Positions 15,331-24,232 of a stretch of 64,000 bases of DNA are shown here, one piece after another. The DNA lies in contig NZ_SRLC01000001.1 in assembly GCF_004765605.1 (NCBI RefSeq), forward strand, positions 1,860,001 to 1,924,000. Reading direction: 5' to 3'. The notes beneath the pieces were generated by a model. The model did no database searches. It had not been told where the DNA came from and worked only from the letters and a program-made list of their open reading frames with translations. The stretch comes from Hymenobacter aquaticus (GTDB lineage: Bacteria; Bacteroidota; Bacteroidia; Cytophagales; Hymenobacteraceae). The position numbers and the translations under genes are program-made. Every line of letters begins with the position of its first letter. Position 1 is the first letter of the stretch.

Positions 15331-17112
15331 ATGTCACATTCTCTACCCGCTGCCCTGGTGCCCACCCGCGTGCTGACTACATTATTGCTATTGGTGCTTC
15401 CCGGGGTGGCATCGGCGCAGGCCCCGGCCTTTGAGCAGGCACTGCCGGTAGGCGTGGCCGCCGCCGGCAGCAACATCACTCAGACGGCTATTGCCACCGA
15501 TGCGCAGGGCAATACGGTTGTAGCAGGTCAGTTTTCCGGCAGTATCCGTTTCGGCACCACCACTCTGACTGGTACTGCCGATGCCTTCGTGGCCAAGCGC
15601 GACGCCAATGGCACCTGGCTCTGGGCCACCCAGGCCAGCGGCCCCGACAGCGACTATTGCGCTGATATGCTGCTCGATGCGCAAGGCCAGCTATACGTCG
15701 TCGGCTCGTTCTCGGACGGGCAGCGCACCTTGCCGTCCACGGCTACTTTTGGGTCTACCGTTCTCACCACGGAGGGCGGGGCCGATGTGTTCGTGGCCCG
15801 GCTCGATGCGGCTACCGGAGCATGGCTGTGGGTGCGGCAGGCGGGCTACGGCAACAAAAATGGCACGACGGCCACCGGCAACGACATTGGCCGCGCCATA
15901 GCCCCGGATGGGCAAGGTGGCGTGCTCGTGGCCGGCAACTTCAACGGCCCCGGGATGCAGGTAGGCACTACCAGCCTCACCAAGGCCAGCGCCGGCTCGG
16001 CCACCGACCTGTTCGTGGCTCGCCTCAACGCGGCCGGCACCTGGCTCTGGGCGCGCAACACGGGCCAGGGCGACGTAACCGACCTGGCCAGCGACACCCA
16101 GGGCAATGCCTACCTGTGCGGCGAATTTGCCAATACGCTCAGCTTTGCCACCACGCAGCTTACCAAAAACCGCGGCAGCTATCTGGCTAAGCTGAGTTCC
16201 ACCGGCACTTGGCAGTGGGCGCAGGCGCTGCCCGGCACGCAAGGGTACGGCTCCTACGGCAGCTACGGCGGCACCTACTGCGGTGCGCTGGCCACCGACG
16301 AGCAAAACCACCTCTACGTGGCAGGCCGCTTCGACGGCAACCGGGCCATTTTTGGCTCTACCATGCTGCTCAACACCAGCGGCGTGTACTACAGCGAAGC
16401 GCCCGGCTCCATTCAGCGCGGCGACGTTTTTGTGGCCCGGATGAATACTGCTGACGGCACCTGGCAGTGGGCAGCGCAAGCCGGGGGGCTGGATGAAGAA
16501 TACCTGTCGGATATGGTGGTGCGCGACAGCCGGGTGTACGTGAGCGGCAGCTTCGGCATTCCCCGGATCTACAGTCCCTCGGGGCAGCCCGCCCCCACCA
16601 ACAGTTCTTTCGGGGGCAGCGTGCTGGTTTCGGCCGGTGAAATTGATGGGGTAGTAGCCGCGCTCGACACCAATGGCCGGTGGCAATGGGCCGTGCGAGC
16701 CGGCGGTACCGGCCGGGACCAGTGTTCTGCGCTGGCCCTCGATGCACTGAACCGGGTGTATGTGGCAGGTAGCTTTGCCAGTACCACTGCCCAATTCGGC
16801 TCAACTTCGTTGGCTTCTACCGCAGATTTAACGCCTTTTCTGGCCCGGCTGGCGGCTGCAGAGCCCCTACCCGCGGTCCTTCCAGCGCCCCGGCTATCCT
16901 TCGCCGTGTATCCCAACCCCGCCCGCGCCGCGGTGACGGTGACCGGCCTACCCGGCGGCCAGCGCATCGAGGTGCTTGACGCGCTGGGCCGCGTGGTAGT
17001 TGAAGCGCAGATGCCAGCCCATGGCCCGCTGACCCTGGCCTGCGCTGGTCTGGCGCCCGGTTTGTACATGATGCGCGCCGCCGGCCACTCCCAGCGCCTG
17101 GTGCTGCACTAG
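15331..17112 (+). CDS. Secreted T9SS protein with beta-propeller-type repeats
   Basis: A 593-residue protein: signal peptide 1-29 (LLLLVLPGVASAQA), then repeats of the form DAQGNTVVAGQFSGSIRFG-TTTL...DAFVAKRDANGTWLWATQA about every 60-75 residues (SBBP-like repeats predicted to fold as a beta-propeller), and a C-terminal T9SS sorting domain (FAVYPNPARAAVTVTGLPGG ... GLYMMRAAGHSQRLVLH). It is predicted to be surface-exposed. No enzymatic motif is visible. It is convergent with the response regulator gene. Confidence 0.78.
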   Translation: MSHSLPAALVPTRVLTTLLLLVLPGVASAQAPAFEQALPVGVAAAGSNITQTAIATDAQGNTVVAGQFSGSIRFGTTTLTGTADAFVAKRDANGTWLWATQASGPDSDYCADMLLDAQGQLYVVGSFSDGQRTLPSTATFGSTVLTTEGGADVFVARLDAATGAWLWVRQAGYGNKNGTTATGNDIGRAIAPDGQGGVLVAGNFNGPGMQVGTTSLTKASAGSATDLFVARLNAAGTWLWARNTGQGDVTDLASDTQGNAYLCGEFANTLSFATTQLTKNRGSYLAKLSSTGTWQWAQALPGTQGYGSYGSYGGTYCGALATDEQNHLYVAGRFDGNRAIFGSTMLLNTSGVYYSEAPGSIQRGDVFVARMNTADGTWQWAAQAGGLDEEYLSDMVVRDSRVYVSGSFGIPRIYSPSGQPAPTNSSFGGSVLVSAGEIDGVVAALDTNGRWQWAVRAGGTGRDQCSALALDALNRVYVAGSFASTTAQFGSTSLASTADLTPFLARLAAAEPLPAVLPAPRLSFAVYPNPARAAVTVTGLPGGQRIEVLDALGRVVVEAQMPAHGPLTLACAGLAPGLYMMRAAGHSQRLVLH

Positions 17113-17168
17113 GCAGCGCCGCACGCGGTGTGGTTGTTTCGGCGGCACGGCGGTAGCGAGGCCCGCGC

Positions 17169-17846
17169 CTACTCCTCGCGCATCACGTAGCCCATGCCCA
17201 CCAGGGTATGGATCAGCTTGGGCGTGAAGTCCTTATCCACTTTTTTGCGCAGGAAGTTGATGTACACGTCGATGACGTTGGAGCCGGTGTCGAAGCTGGT
17301 TTCCCAGACCTGCTCCAGAATATCGACCCGCGACACGACGCGGCCCTGGTTGCGCAGCAGGTATTCGAGCAGGGCAAACTCGCGGGCCGTGAGCTGCACG
17401 GGCTGCCCGGCGCGCTGCACCAGCTTGCGGGCCGGGTCCAGGGTGAGGTCGGCCAGGCGCAGCAGGGTTTCGGTGGCGGGGCCTTCGTGGCGGCGGCGCA
17501 CCAGGGCCCGGATGCGGGCCAGCAGCTCCTGAAAGGCAAAGGGCTTGACCAGGTAGTCGTCGGCACCGGCGTCGAGGCCCCGGATTTTGTCGTCGGTTTC
17601 GCCCAGGGCCGTGAGCATCAGAATCGACACCGACGAGTTTTGGGTGCGCACCTGCCGACACACTTCCAGCCCGCTCAGGCCCGGCAGCAGGTTGTCCAGA
17701 ATCAGTAAGTCATAGCTGTTGCTCAGCGCCAGGCGCAGGCCCGTGACGCCGTCGGTGGCGATGTCGACATTGTGGGTTTGCTCGGTTAGCCCCCTATGAA
17801 TAAAGGAGGCCACTTTGGGTTCATCCTCAACCAGCAGAATTTTCAT
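17169..17846 (-). CDS. OmpR-family response regulator
   Basis: A 225-residue regulator. The receiver domain (1-120) has the acidic pair in VEDEP, phosphoacceptor Asp51 (LLILDNLLPG), MLTA and the VKPF lysine. The C-terminal winged-helix DNA-binding domain (about 130-225) includes LTAREFALLEYLLRNQGRVVSR and VDVYINFLRKKVD-type residues. It lies divergently 254 bases from the first exopolysaccharide export gene and is the most natural candidate to regulate it. No cognate kinase is adjacent; the kinase at 11741 is the nearest. Confidence 0.92.
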   Translation of the reverse strand: MKILLVEDEPKVASFIHRGLTEQTHNVDIATDGVTGLRLALSNSYDLLILDNLLPGLSGLEVCRQVRTQNSSVSILMLTALGETDDKIRGLDAGADDYLVKPFAFQELLARIRALVRRRHEGPATETLLRLADLTLDPARKLVQRAGQPVQLTAREFALLEYLLRNQGRVVSRVDILEQVWETSFDTGSNVIDVYINFLRKKVDKDFTPKLIHTLVGMGYVMREE

Positions 17847-17993
17847 GCGCTCAACTTTCTATGAATACAACCGGCCAAGGTAAGATGTTCAGGCCGGACT
17901 GCCGAGGTGGGCCCCGCAGAAAGGGCCGAAAACCAGGCCGAAAATCACATCATTATGCAGTACAAATTATTATGAGAATTATTTAAATTTAAC

Positions 17994-18024
17994 TTGACTT
18001 TAACAAACAGATCCAATACGTTTA
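17994..18024 (+). promoter_or_regulatory. Probable promoter of the polysaccharide export operon
   Basis: TTG at 17994-17996 and TACGTTTA at 18017-18024 are separated by 20 bases, close to the Bacteroidetes TTG-N19-TAnnTTTG consensus (the last base differs). The element lies in an AT-rich island, 76 bases before the first gene of the operon. Confidence 0.5.
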
Positions 18025-18100
18025 TGGAAATATTCTATTACCGATAAATACTGCGCGTTCCTGTTCCGTTTCCTCTTTCCGGCTTTTTCCAGTTGGTGAA

Positions 18101-18925
18101 ATGAAGCGGCTTTCTCTGGTCTCTAGCTGCTTCCGTATGCCCACGCTCTCCGTTACCACCCGCATCCGCTTCGGTCTGTTCGCAATTCTATGGTGGCTCA
18201 GCGGCTGCGTAGCCCAGCAAAAGATACCGTATCTGCAAAGCAAAGAGTACTCGACCACGGCCCCGGTCAGCGTGCCGAATGCCCGCCAGGACTACCGGAT
18301 TCAGCCCAGCGACGTGCTCAGCATCCGGGTGCAGAGCGTGCAAACCAACCTGAACGAGATTTTCAATATCTCCGACACCCGGACCGTGTTTTCGGGTGAC
18401 CCCAGCACGCTGTTTCTGACCGGCTACTCCGTAGATGCCGCGGGCTTCATTAATCTGCCCACCGTCAATAAGGTGAAAGTGCAGGGCCTGACTCTGGACG
18501 AGGCCCAGGTGCTCATTCAGCAGCAGGTCGGCAAGTTCGTGCGCGACGCCAACGTGCTGGTCAAGCTGCTCAGCTTCAAGATTACGGTGCTGGGCGAGGT
18601 GCGCAACCCGGGCCGCTACTTCATCTATAACTCCCAGGCTACCCTGCTCGAAGGCCTGGGCCTGGCCGGCGACCTGACCGAGTTCGGCAACCGCCAGAAC
18701 GTGAAGCTGATCCGGCAGACGGCCACCGGCTCGGACGTGGTGCTGCTCGACCTCACCGACCCCAACCTGCTCAAGTCGCCTTACTTCTACCTGCTGCCCA
18801 ACGACGCGCTCTACGTGGAGCCGCTGCCGGCGCGCGTCAACCGGGGCAACGCCAACAACCTGGGCATCGTGTTCGGGGGCATCTCGGCGTTGGTCCTGCT
18901 TTTTAGCTACCTGAAAATCTTCTAG
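18101..18925 (+). CDS. Polysaccharide export outer-membrane lipoprotein (Wza-like)
   Basis: A 274-residue export protein with a lipobox WLSGC (Cys36), a polysaccharide export (Poly_export) domain near residues 60-165 (YRIQPSDVLSIRVQ), a SLBB domain (VLGEVRNPGRYFIYNSQATLLEGLGLAGDLT) and a C-terminal hydrophobic helix (NLGIVFGGISALVLLFSYLKIF). It forms the outer-membrane channel for the polysaccharide. A second ATG at 18137 (MPTLSVTTR) would give a more typical signal-peptide length and may be the real start. It is first in a tightly packed ten-gene run and is followed by the autokinase. Confidence 0.9.
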   Translation: MKRLSLVSSCFRMPTLSVTTRIRFGLFAILWWLSGCVAQQKIPYLQSKEYSTTAPVSVPNARQDYRIQPSDVLSIRVQSVQTNLNEIFNISDTRTVFSGDPSTLFLTGYSVDAAGFINLPTVNKVKVQGLTLDEAQVLIQQQVGKFVRDANVLVKLLSFKITVLGEVRNPGRYFIYNSQATLLEGLGLAGDLTEFGNRQNVKLIRQTATGSDVVLLDLTDPNLLKSPYFYLLPNDALYVEPLPARVNRGNANNLGIVFGGISALVLLFSYLKIF

Positions 18926-18972
18926 CCGCTCTCTTCCAGTCCTGGCCCTCCCCTTTTTAAAACACCTGCAGC

Positions 18973-21363
18973 ATGGAACAACGCGTTACTTCTCCCGCCG
19001 ACGAAATTGACCTGCACGAGCTGTTTTTCCGGTTGCGCAAGCGCTGGCCGCTGTTTGCGGTATGCCTACTGCTGGCCGGAACGCTGGCCTTTCTGTATCT
19101 GCAGGTGAAAGCGCCGGTCTACGACTTCCGGGCCTCGATGCTGCTGGGCAACCAGGGCTCGGGTTCCAAGCGGGCCCAGGAGCTGCTCCAGATTCTGGAA
19201 GTAAAGGAGAAAGGCATGAAGATGGAAGACGAAATCGGGCTGCTCAGCTCCACCGACGTGGTGCACCGGGCCCTCAGCCGCCTGCCCTTCACCGTGTCGT
19301 ACTATGCCGTGCCCAACACTTGGCTGAACTCGCTCCGGGAGCTACAGGTGCGCGAGCGGCCCGCCGGCGCGGTGCCCTTCCGCATCATCCCCGACCCGAA
19401 AGCGCCCCAGCTCACCGGCGTGCACATTGCCGTAGAGCCCCAGTCCGACGGCCGGTTCCGGGTGCGGGCCCACGCCAAGCGCGGCACCCTGCACAACCTC
19501 TACAGCGGCGAGATGATCCGGGAGTTGCTTGACGTGGACCTGGACCAGACCGTAGCCGCCGGCGATACGCTTCGCTCGCCCCTGCTCACGGCCGTGGTGC
19601 AGGCCGAGCCCGGCTACCCGGCCGGCACCGCCAACGAGCGGTACTTCTTCACGATGAACGACTTGAACAGCCTCACGGGCACCTACCAGGGCAACCTGGC
19701 CGTGCGGCCCATCGAGCACGAGTCGCGCATCGTGGAGCTGACGCTGAAGGACGTAGTGCCCACCAAAGCCACCCAGTTTCTGGACACGCTCATGGCCGTG
19801 TACATCGAAGACGACCTGCGGGAAAAGAACATTACGGGCTACAAGACGGTGGAATTTCTGGACAAGGAAATCGACAAGCTGGCCGACTCGCTGCGGCACT
19901 CGGCGGCGGCGCTCAGCTCGTTCCGGGCCGCCCGGGGCGTGGTCGACGTGGGGGCGCAGTCCAACGAGGGCATCCGCCAGCTCAGCGACCTGGGCATGAT
20001 GCGGGCCCGGGCGGCCACCAACCGCAAGTACTACCAGAACATGCTGGCTTACCTGCGCGCCCACCAGGGCGCCACCCAGATGGCCTCGCCCAGCAGCGTG
20101 GGCATCGAAGACCCGGTGGTCAACAACCTGATTATGCAGCTCACCGACCTGAACAGCCAGCGGGCGGCCCTGGGCGTGAATGCCAGCAGCACCAACCCCC
20201 TGGTGACGGTCCTGGACGAGCGGATTCTGACGGCCAAACAGTCGTTGATGCAGACGCTGACCAACATGATGCGCGCCACCGACATCACCCTGCGCGACCT
20301 GGATCAGCAGTTGAGCCAGGTTCGGGGCACCATCAGCGCCATGCCGGAGAACGAGCGGCAGCTGGCTTCGCTCAAGAACAAGAGCGACTTCAACGACAAG
20401 AACTACAACTTCCTGGTGGAGAAACGCTCGGAGGCCGCCATTGCCCTGGCCACCAACGCCACCGATAAGAAGGTGGTCGACAACGCCAAGATGAGCGGGG
20501 GCCTGCCCTCGGCGCCCAAGCCGGGCCTGGTGGCCCTGATTGCCGTGCTGGCCGGCCTGGGCGTGCCCTTCGCCCTGACGCTGGTGCTGGACAAGGCCAA
20601 CCGCCGCATTCAGAGCAAGGAAGACCTGGCCCGCATCACCGGCATTCCGATGCTGGGCGTGGTGGCCCACGGCAGCCGGGCCGACAAGGAAAGCATGTTG
20701 CGCGACCCCAAAGGCCCCATTGCCGAGTCGTTCCGCTCGATTCGGGTGAACCTGCAGTACCTCTCGGCCGGCCTCGACAAGAAGGTTATCGGCGTTACCT
20801 CGTCGGTGCCGGGCGAGGGCAAGACGTTCTGCGCGGTGAACCTGGCGGCCGAGCTGGCCCAGAGCGGCCGGCGCGTGCTGCTGCTCGAGTGCGACCTGCG
20901 CCGCCCCACCGTGGCCAGCTACTTTGGCCTGGAAGCCCACGACGAGCACGGCCTGAGCTCCTACCTCATCGGCAACAGCACCCTGGCCGAGGCCGTGCAG
21001 CCCAGCGGCGTGCGCAACCTGGACGTCATCTGCTGCGGCCCGATTCCATCGAACCCGACCGAGCTGCTGGAGACGGAGCGCATGGACAACCTGCTCAGCC
21101 TACTGCGCGCCGAGTACGACTACGTGCTGGTCGATACGCCGCCGGTGGGCTACGTGGCCGAGTTCTTCGTGCTGCTGCGCCACCTGGAAGCTAACATCTA
21201 CGTGGTGCGCCAGAACTACACCGACAAGGGCCTGGTGAGCCAGATCGACGAGCTGCACCAGCAGAAGAAAGTCAAGCAGATCTACATCGTCATCAACGAC
21301 ATGCACTTCACCAAGACCTACGAGTACCGCTACAAGGAAAAGGCCTACGCCTACGGCCACTAG
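18973..21363 (+). CDS. Polysaccharide co-polymerase / tyrosine autokinase (Wzc-like)
   Basis: A 796-residue inner-membrane protein that controls chain length and export. A Wzz domain with TM1 (about 24-45) is followed by a long periplasmic coiled-coil region and TM2 (about 518-538, GLVALIAVLAGLGVPFALTLVL). The cytoplasmic BY-kinase has Walker A SSVPGEGKTF (about 611-620), the Walker A' region LLECDLRRPT (Glu-Cys where Asp-Ala is usual) and Walker B YVLVDTPPVG. The C-terminus is a tyrosine cluster (YEYRYKEKAYAYGH, five Tyr), the expected autophosphorylation site. No Wzb-type phosphatase gene is seen in the window. Confidence 0.93.
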   Translation: MEQRVTSPADEIDLHELFFRLRKRWPLFAVCLLLAGTLAFLYLQVKAPVYDFRASMLLGNQGSGSKRAQELLQILEVKEKGMKMEDEIGLLSSTDVVHRALSRLPFTVSYYAVPNTWLNSLRELQVRERPAGAVPFRIIPDPKAPQLTGVHIAVEPQSDGRFRVRAHAKRGTLHNLYSGEMIRELLDVDLDQTVAAGDTLRSPLLTAVVQAEPGYPAGTANERYFFTMNDLNSLTGTYQGNLAVRPIEHESRIVELTLKDVVPTKATQFLDTLMAVYIEDDLREKNITGYKTVEFLDKEIDKLADSLRHSAAALSSFRAARGVVDVGAQSNEGIRQLSDLGMMRARAATNRKYYQNMLAYLRAHQGATQMASPSSVGIEDPVVNNLIMQLTDLNSQRAALGVNASSTNPLVTVLDERILTAKQSLMQTLTNMMRATDITLRDLDQQLSQVRGTISAMPENERQLASLKNKSDFNDKNYNFLVEKRSEAAIALATNATDKKVVDNAKMSGGLPSAPKPGLVALIAVLAGLGVPFALTLVLDKANRRIQSKEDLARITGIPMLGVVAHGSRADKESMLRDPKGPIAESFRSIRVNLQYLSAGLDKKVIGVTSSVPGEGKTFCAVNLAAELAQSGRRVLLLECDLRRPTVASYFGLEAHDEHGLSSYLIGNSTLAEAVQPSGVRNLDVICCGPIPSNPTELLETERMDNLLSLLRAEYDYVLVDTPPVGYVAEFFVLLRHLEANIYVVRQNYTDKGLVSQIDELHQQKKVKQIYIVINDMHFTKTYEYRYKEKAYAYGH

Positions 21364-21402
21364 GGCGCCGCCATTCTTCTTTCCGCCTTTTGCTTTAGCC
21401 TT

Positions 21403-22962
21403 ATGTCTGCCCCCAAAAACCTGACTACTACCACGCTGCACAGCATGACCTGGACGACGGCGGCGACCATCGTCACGTCGGTTATGCAGATTGGCTACAC
21501 CGCTATTATGGCGCGGCTGCTGCCGCCGGCGGCCTTCGGGCTGGTGGCGCTGGCGGGCGTGGTGCTGCGCTTCGGCGGCTATTTTGCCCAGATGGGCATG
21601 GCCCAGGCCCTGATTCAGAAGCCCGAGCTCAGCGACGAAGACATCCGGGCGGCTTTTACCTCTTCCACGGTGCTGGGCGCGCTGTTTGCGGGCACGATGG
21701 TGCTGGGCGCCCCCCTGACCCGGTACATATTTGAGCAGCCCGAAGTGGTGCAGCTGGTGCGGGTAATGGCCCTGGGCACGTTTGTGGCGGGCGTTATTGC
21801 CACGAGCATGAGCCTGCTGCGCCGCCGCATGGAGTTTCGCACGCTGGCCATCATGGATATCATTACCTACGTGCTGGCCTACGGCGTGGTGGGCGTGGGC
21901 CTGGCCTGGCGGGGCTTCGGCGTGTGGAGCCTGGTGTGGGCCAGCCTGAGCCAGGGCCTGATTCTGGGCGTGATGTCCTACGCCATAACCCGGCACAACG
22001 TACGGTTTTACTTCAACTGGGAGCGGTACCGCCCCCTGCTGTCCTACGGCGGCCGGATTTCCTTTACCAGCTTTCTGGAGTTTATCACCAGCTCGCTCGA
22101 TACGATGGTCATCGGGCGGGTGCTGGGGGCGGCCCTGCTGGGTATCTACAACCGGGCCTACATGCTCATCAGCCTGCCGCTCTACCTGATTACGACCAGC
22201 GTTTCCAAGGTTATCTTCCCGGCTTTCAGCCAGCTGCAAACCAACCTGCCCAAGCTGCGGGCCGTGTACCTGGCCAGCATCACGCTGGTAGCGGCCGTGG
22301 TGCTGCCCCTGAGTGCGGGCATGGCCGTGGCCGCGCCCGAGCTGGTGCGCTCCTTGCTCGGGCCGGGCTGGGATGCCTCGGTACCGGTGCTGCGCATGAT
22401 GAGCCTGCCGGTGTCGATGAGTCTGGTGACGATGTTTGCCGGCGTGATGTGCGACGCCCGGGCCCAGCTCAACAAGAAGATTGTCGTCAACGTTGCCACG
22501 CTCATTACCCTAGTGGCCATGTTCTGGCTGCTGCGCGGCTACGGCCTGCTGGGTTTCGCCGGGGCGCTGCTGCTGAACGAGTTTATCCGGATGGGGCTGT
22601 TTATGCTGCTGATGCACCAGGATCTGGGCCTGAGCTACGCCCGCCTGCTGGCCAGCTACCTGCCGGGCGTGTGGCACGCGGTGGCCGTGGGCGGCGCGCT
22701 GTTTGGCACGCGGCTGCTGCTGGTGCCGCTGCACCTGCCGGCCCCCATAACCCTGGGCTTGCTGATTCTGGCCGGGGCCCTGGTATTGGGCACGCTGGTG
22801 CTGGCCCTGCCCCTGCCCCTGCTGCGCCACGAGATGCACACCTTCCTGAGCCGCCTGCACCTCTCGGGAGCGGCCGGGCGGCTGCTGGCGCGCTACACCC
22901 GCTACCTGGACCGTAGCCCGGAAAGTGCGCCCGGGTTTCAGAACGCTTCTTCACCGCTGTAG
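21403..22962 (+). CDS. Oligosaccharide flippase (Wzx-like)
   Basis: A 519-residue polytopic membrane protein of the polysaccharide-transporter branch of the MOP superfamily. The N-terminus TLHSMTWTTAATIVTSVMQIGYTAIMARLLPPAAFGLVAL and the pattern of about 12-14 hydrophobic segments are typical. It would flip lipid-linked repeat units across the inner membrane. Only two bases separate it from the next gene, supporting co-translation. Confidence 0.9.
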   Translation: MSAPKNLTTTTLHSMTWTTAATIVTSVMQIGYTAIMARLLPPAAFGLVALAGVVLRFGGYFAQMGMAQALIQKPELSDEDIRAAFTSSTVLGALFAGTMVLGAPLTRYIFEQPEVVQLVRVMALGTFVAGVIATSMSLLRRRMEFRTLAIMDIITYVLAYGVVGVGLAWRGFGVWSLVWASLSQGLILGVMSYAITRHNVRFYFNWERYRPLLSYGGRISFTSFLEFITSSLDTMVIGRVLGAALLGIYNRAYMLISLPLYLITTSVSKVIFPAFSQLQTNLPKLRAVYLASITLVAAVVLPLSAGMAVAAPELVRSLLGPGWDASVPVLRMMSLPVSMSLVTMFAGVMCDARAQLNKKIVVNVATLITLVAMFWLLRGYGLLGFAGALLLNEFIRMGLFMLLMHQDLGLSYARLLASYLPGVWHAVAVGGALFGTRLLLVPLHLPAPITLGLLILAGALVLGTLVLALPLPLLRHEMHTFLSRLHLSGAAGRLLARYTRYLDRSPESAPGFQNASSPL

Positions 22963-22964
22963 CC

Positions 22965-24191
22965 GTGAACATTCTGCTTGTGTCTTTTATGCAGCCCGAC
23001 GCGCCCTCCGGGGTGCGGGTGCACTACTTGCAGCTGGCCGACCTGCTCCGCCAGCAAGGGCACCGCGTGGACGTGGTGACGCCGGCCTCGCTGGGCGGGT
23101 GGCGGCGCTACGCGGTGGCCGCCGTGCGCCACGGCTTTTACCGGCTGGGCGCCACGGGCCGGGCCCTGGCCATGGAGGCCGACAACTTCCTGCGCGTGCT
23201 TTGGAGCATTGACGCCCACCAGCCCTACGACCTGGTGCACGCCCACGACGCGGGCAGCGGCGTGGCGGCCCGCCGGGCCCTGGGCGGCCGGGTGCCGGTC
23301 GTCGTGACCGGGCATTTCAACGACCACCCCGGCGAGGAGCTGGTGCTGCAATACGGCCTGACGGGCCGGCCGGCGGCCCAGGTGTTGCGCTGGCACACGT
23401 ATCTGCTGGCCCAGACCCGCTACTTCCTGGGTGTTTCGGAATACGTGCGCCGCCGCACCGCGCTCTGGCTGGCCCCGCAGGCCCTGCACACCGTCATTCA
23501 CAACGGCATCGACCTGACGGCCTTTGCGCAGGCTCCCGCCGATGCCGCGCTGCTACGGCTAGCCCGCGGCCGGCAGGTGCTGCTGAACATCGGCCACCTG
23601 GAGCCGCGCAAAAATCAGCGGTTTCTGCTGCGGGTGGCCCGGGCCCTGCGTACTCTGCGCCAAGATTTTCTTATTGCGCTGGCGGGTTATGGTCCCGATG
23701 AGGCGCTGCTCCGCCAACAGATTGCGGCCAATCACCTGGAGGATGTGGTGCTGCTGCTGGGGCAGTGCGAGCAGGTGGCGCCGGTGCTGCGGGCCAGCAC
23801 GCTGTACGTGCACGTGGCAACCCGGGAAAATTGCCCCCTGGTGCTGCTCGAGGCTATGGCCTGCCGGGTGCCGGCCCTGGCCTTTGCCGTGGGTGGGGTG
23901 CCCGAGGTGCTGGCCGCCACGCCCGAAGCCCTGCTCCCGCCCGATGCTACGGCTGAGGCGGTGGCCGAACGGCTGCACGCGCTGCTGAGCTCGGCCCCGG
24001 ACCAGGAAGCGCTGCGGCAGCGGCAGGCGGCGGCCGTAGCCGCGCACTTCGACGTGCGGCGCATGACGCAGGCCACGCTGGGCTTCTACCACGAGGCGCT
24101 CCGCCACTTCCAGGCCGCCTCCAGCCGGGCCGCCACCAGCCGGCCGCTCGCCTTTCCCGTGCCCGACCAAAGTAAGTCTCTGACTACTTAG
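22965..24191 (+). CDS. Glycosyltransferase family 4
   Basis: A 408-residue GT-B glycosyltransferase with a GTG start. The N-terminal acceptor domain is NILLVSFMQPDAPSGVRVHYLQLADLL; the C-terminal donor-binding domain contains LLNIGHLEPRKNQRFLLRVAR and CPLVLLEAMACRVPALAFAVGGVPEVL, the EX7E-type motif of GT4 enzymes. It would add one sugar to the lipid-linked repeat unit on the cytoplasmic face. Donor and acceptor are unknown. Confidence 0.88.
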   Translation: MNILLVSFMQPDAPSGVRVHYLQLADLLRQQGHRVDVVTPASLGGWRRYAVAAVRHGFYRLGATGRALAMEADNFLRVLWSIDAHQPYDLVHAHDAGSGVAARRALGGRVPVVVTGHFNDHPGEELVLQYGLTGRPAAQVLRWHTYLLAQTRYFLGVSEYVRRRTALWLAPQALHTVIHNGIDLTAFAQAPADAALLRLARGRQVLLNIGHLEPRKNQRFLLRVARALRTLRQDFLIALAGYGPDEALLRQQIAANHLEDVVLLLGQCEQVAPVLRASTLYVHVATRENCPLVLLEAMACRVPALAFAVGGVPEVLAATPEALLPPDATAEAVAERLHALLSSAPDQEALRQRQAAAVAAHFDVRRMTQATLGFYHEALRHFQAASSRAATSRPLAFPVPDQSKSLTT

Positions 24192-24232
24192 GCTTTTCGG
24201 GCATTCAGCCGGGTCCTTTTGCTTTCTACGCC

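Noticed and set aside
19342..20949. 535-residue reading frame antisense to the Wzc-like gene
   Set aside because: Shadow frame from high GC at third codon positions; no domain and His/Val/Gly-rich composition.
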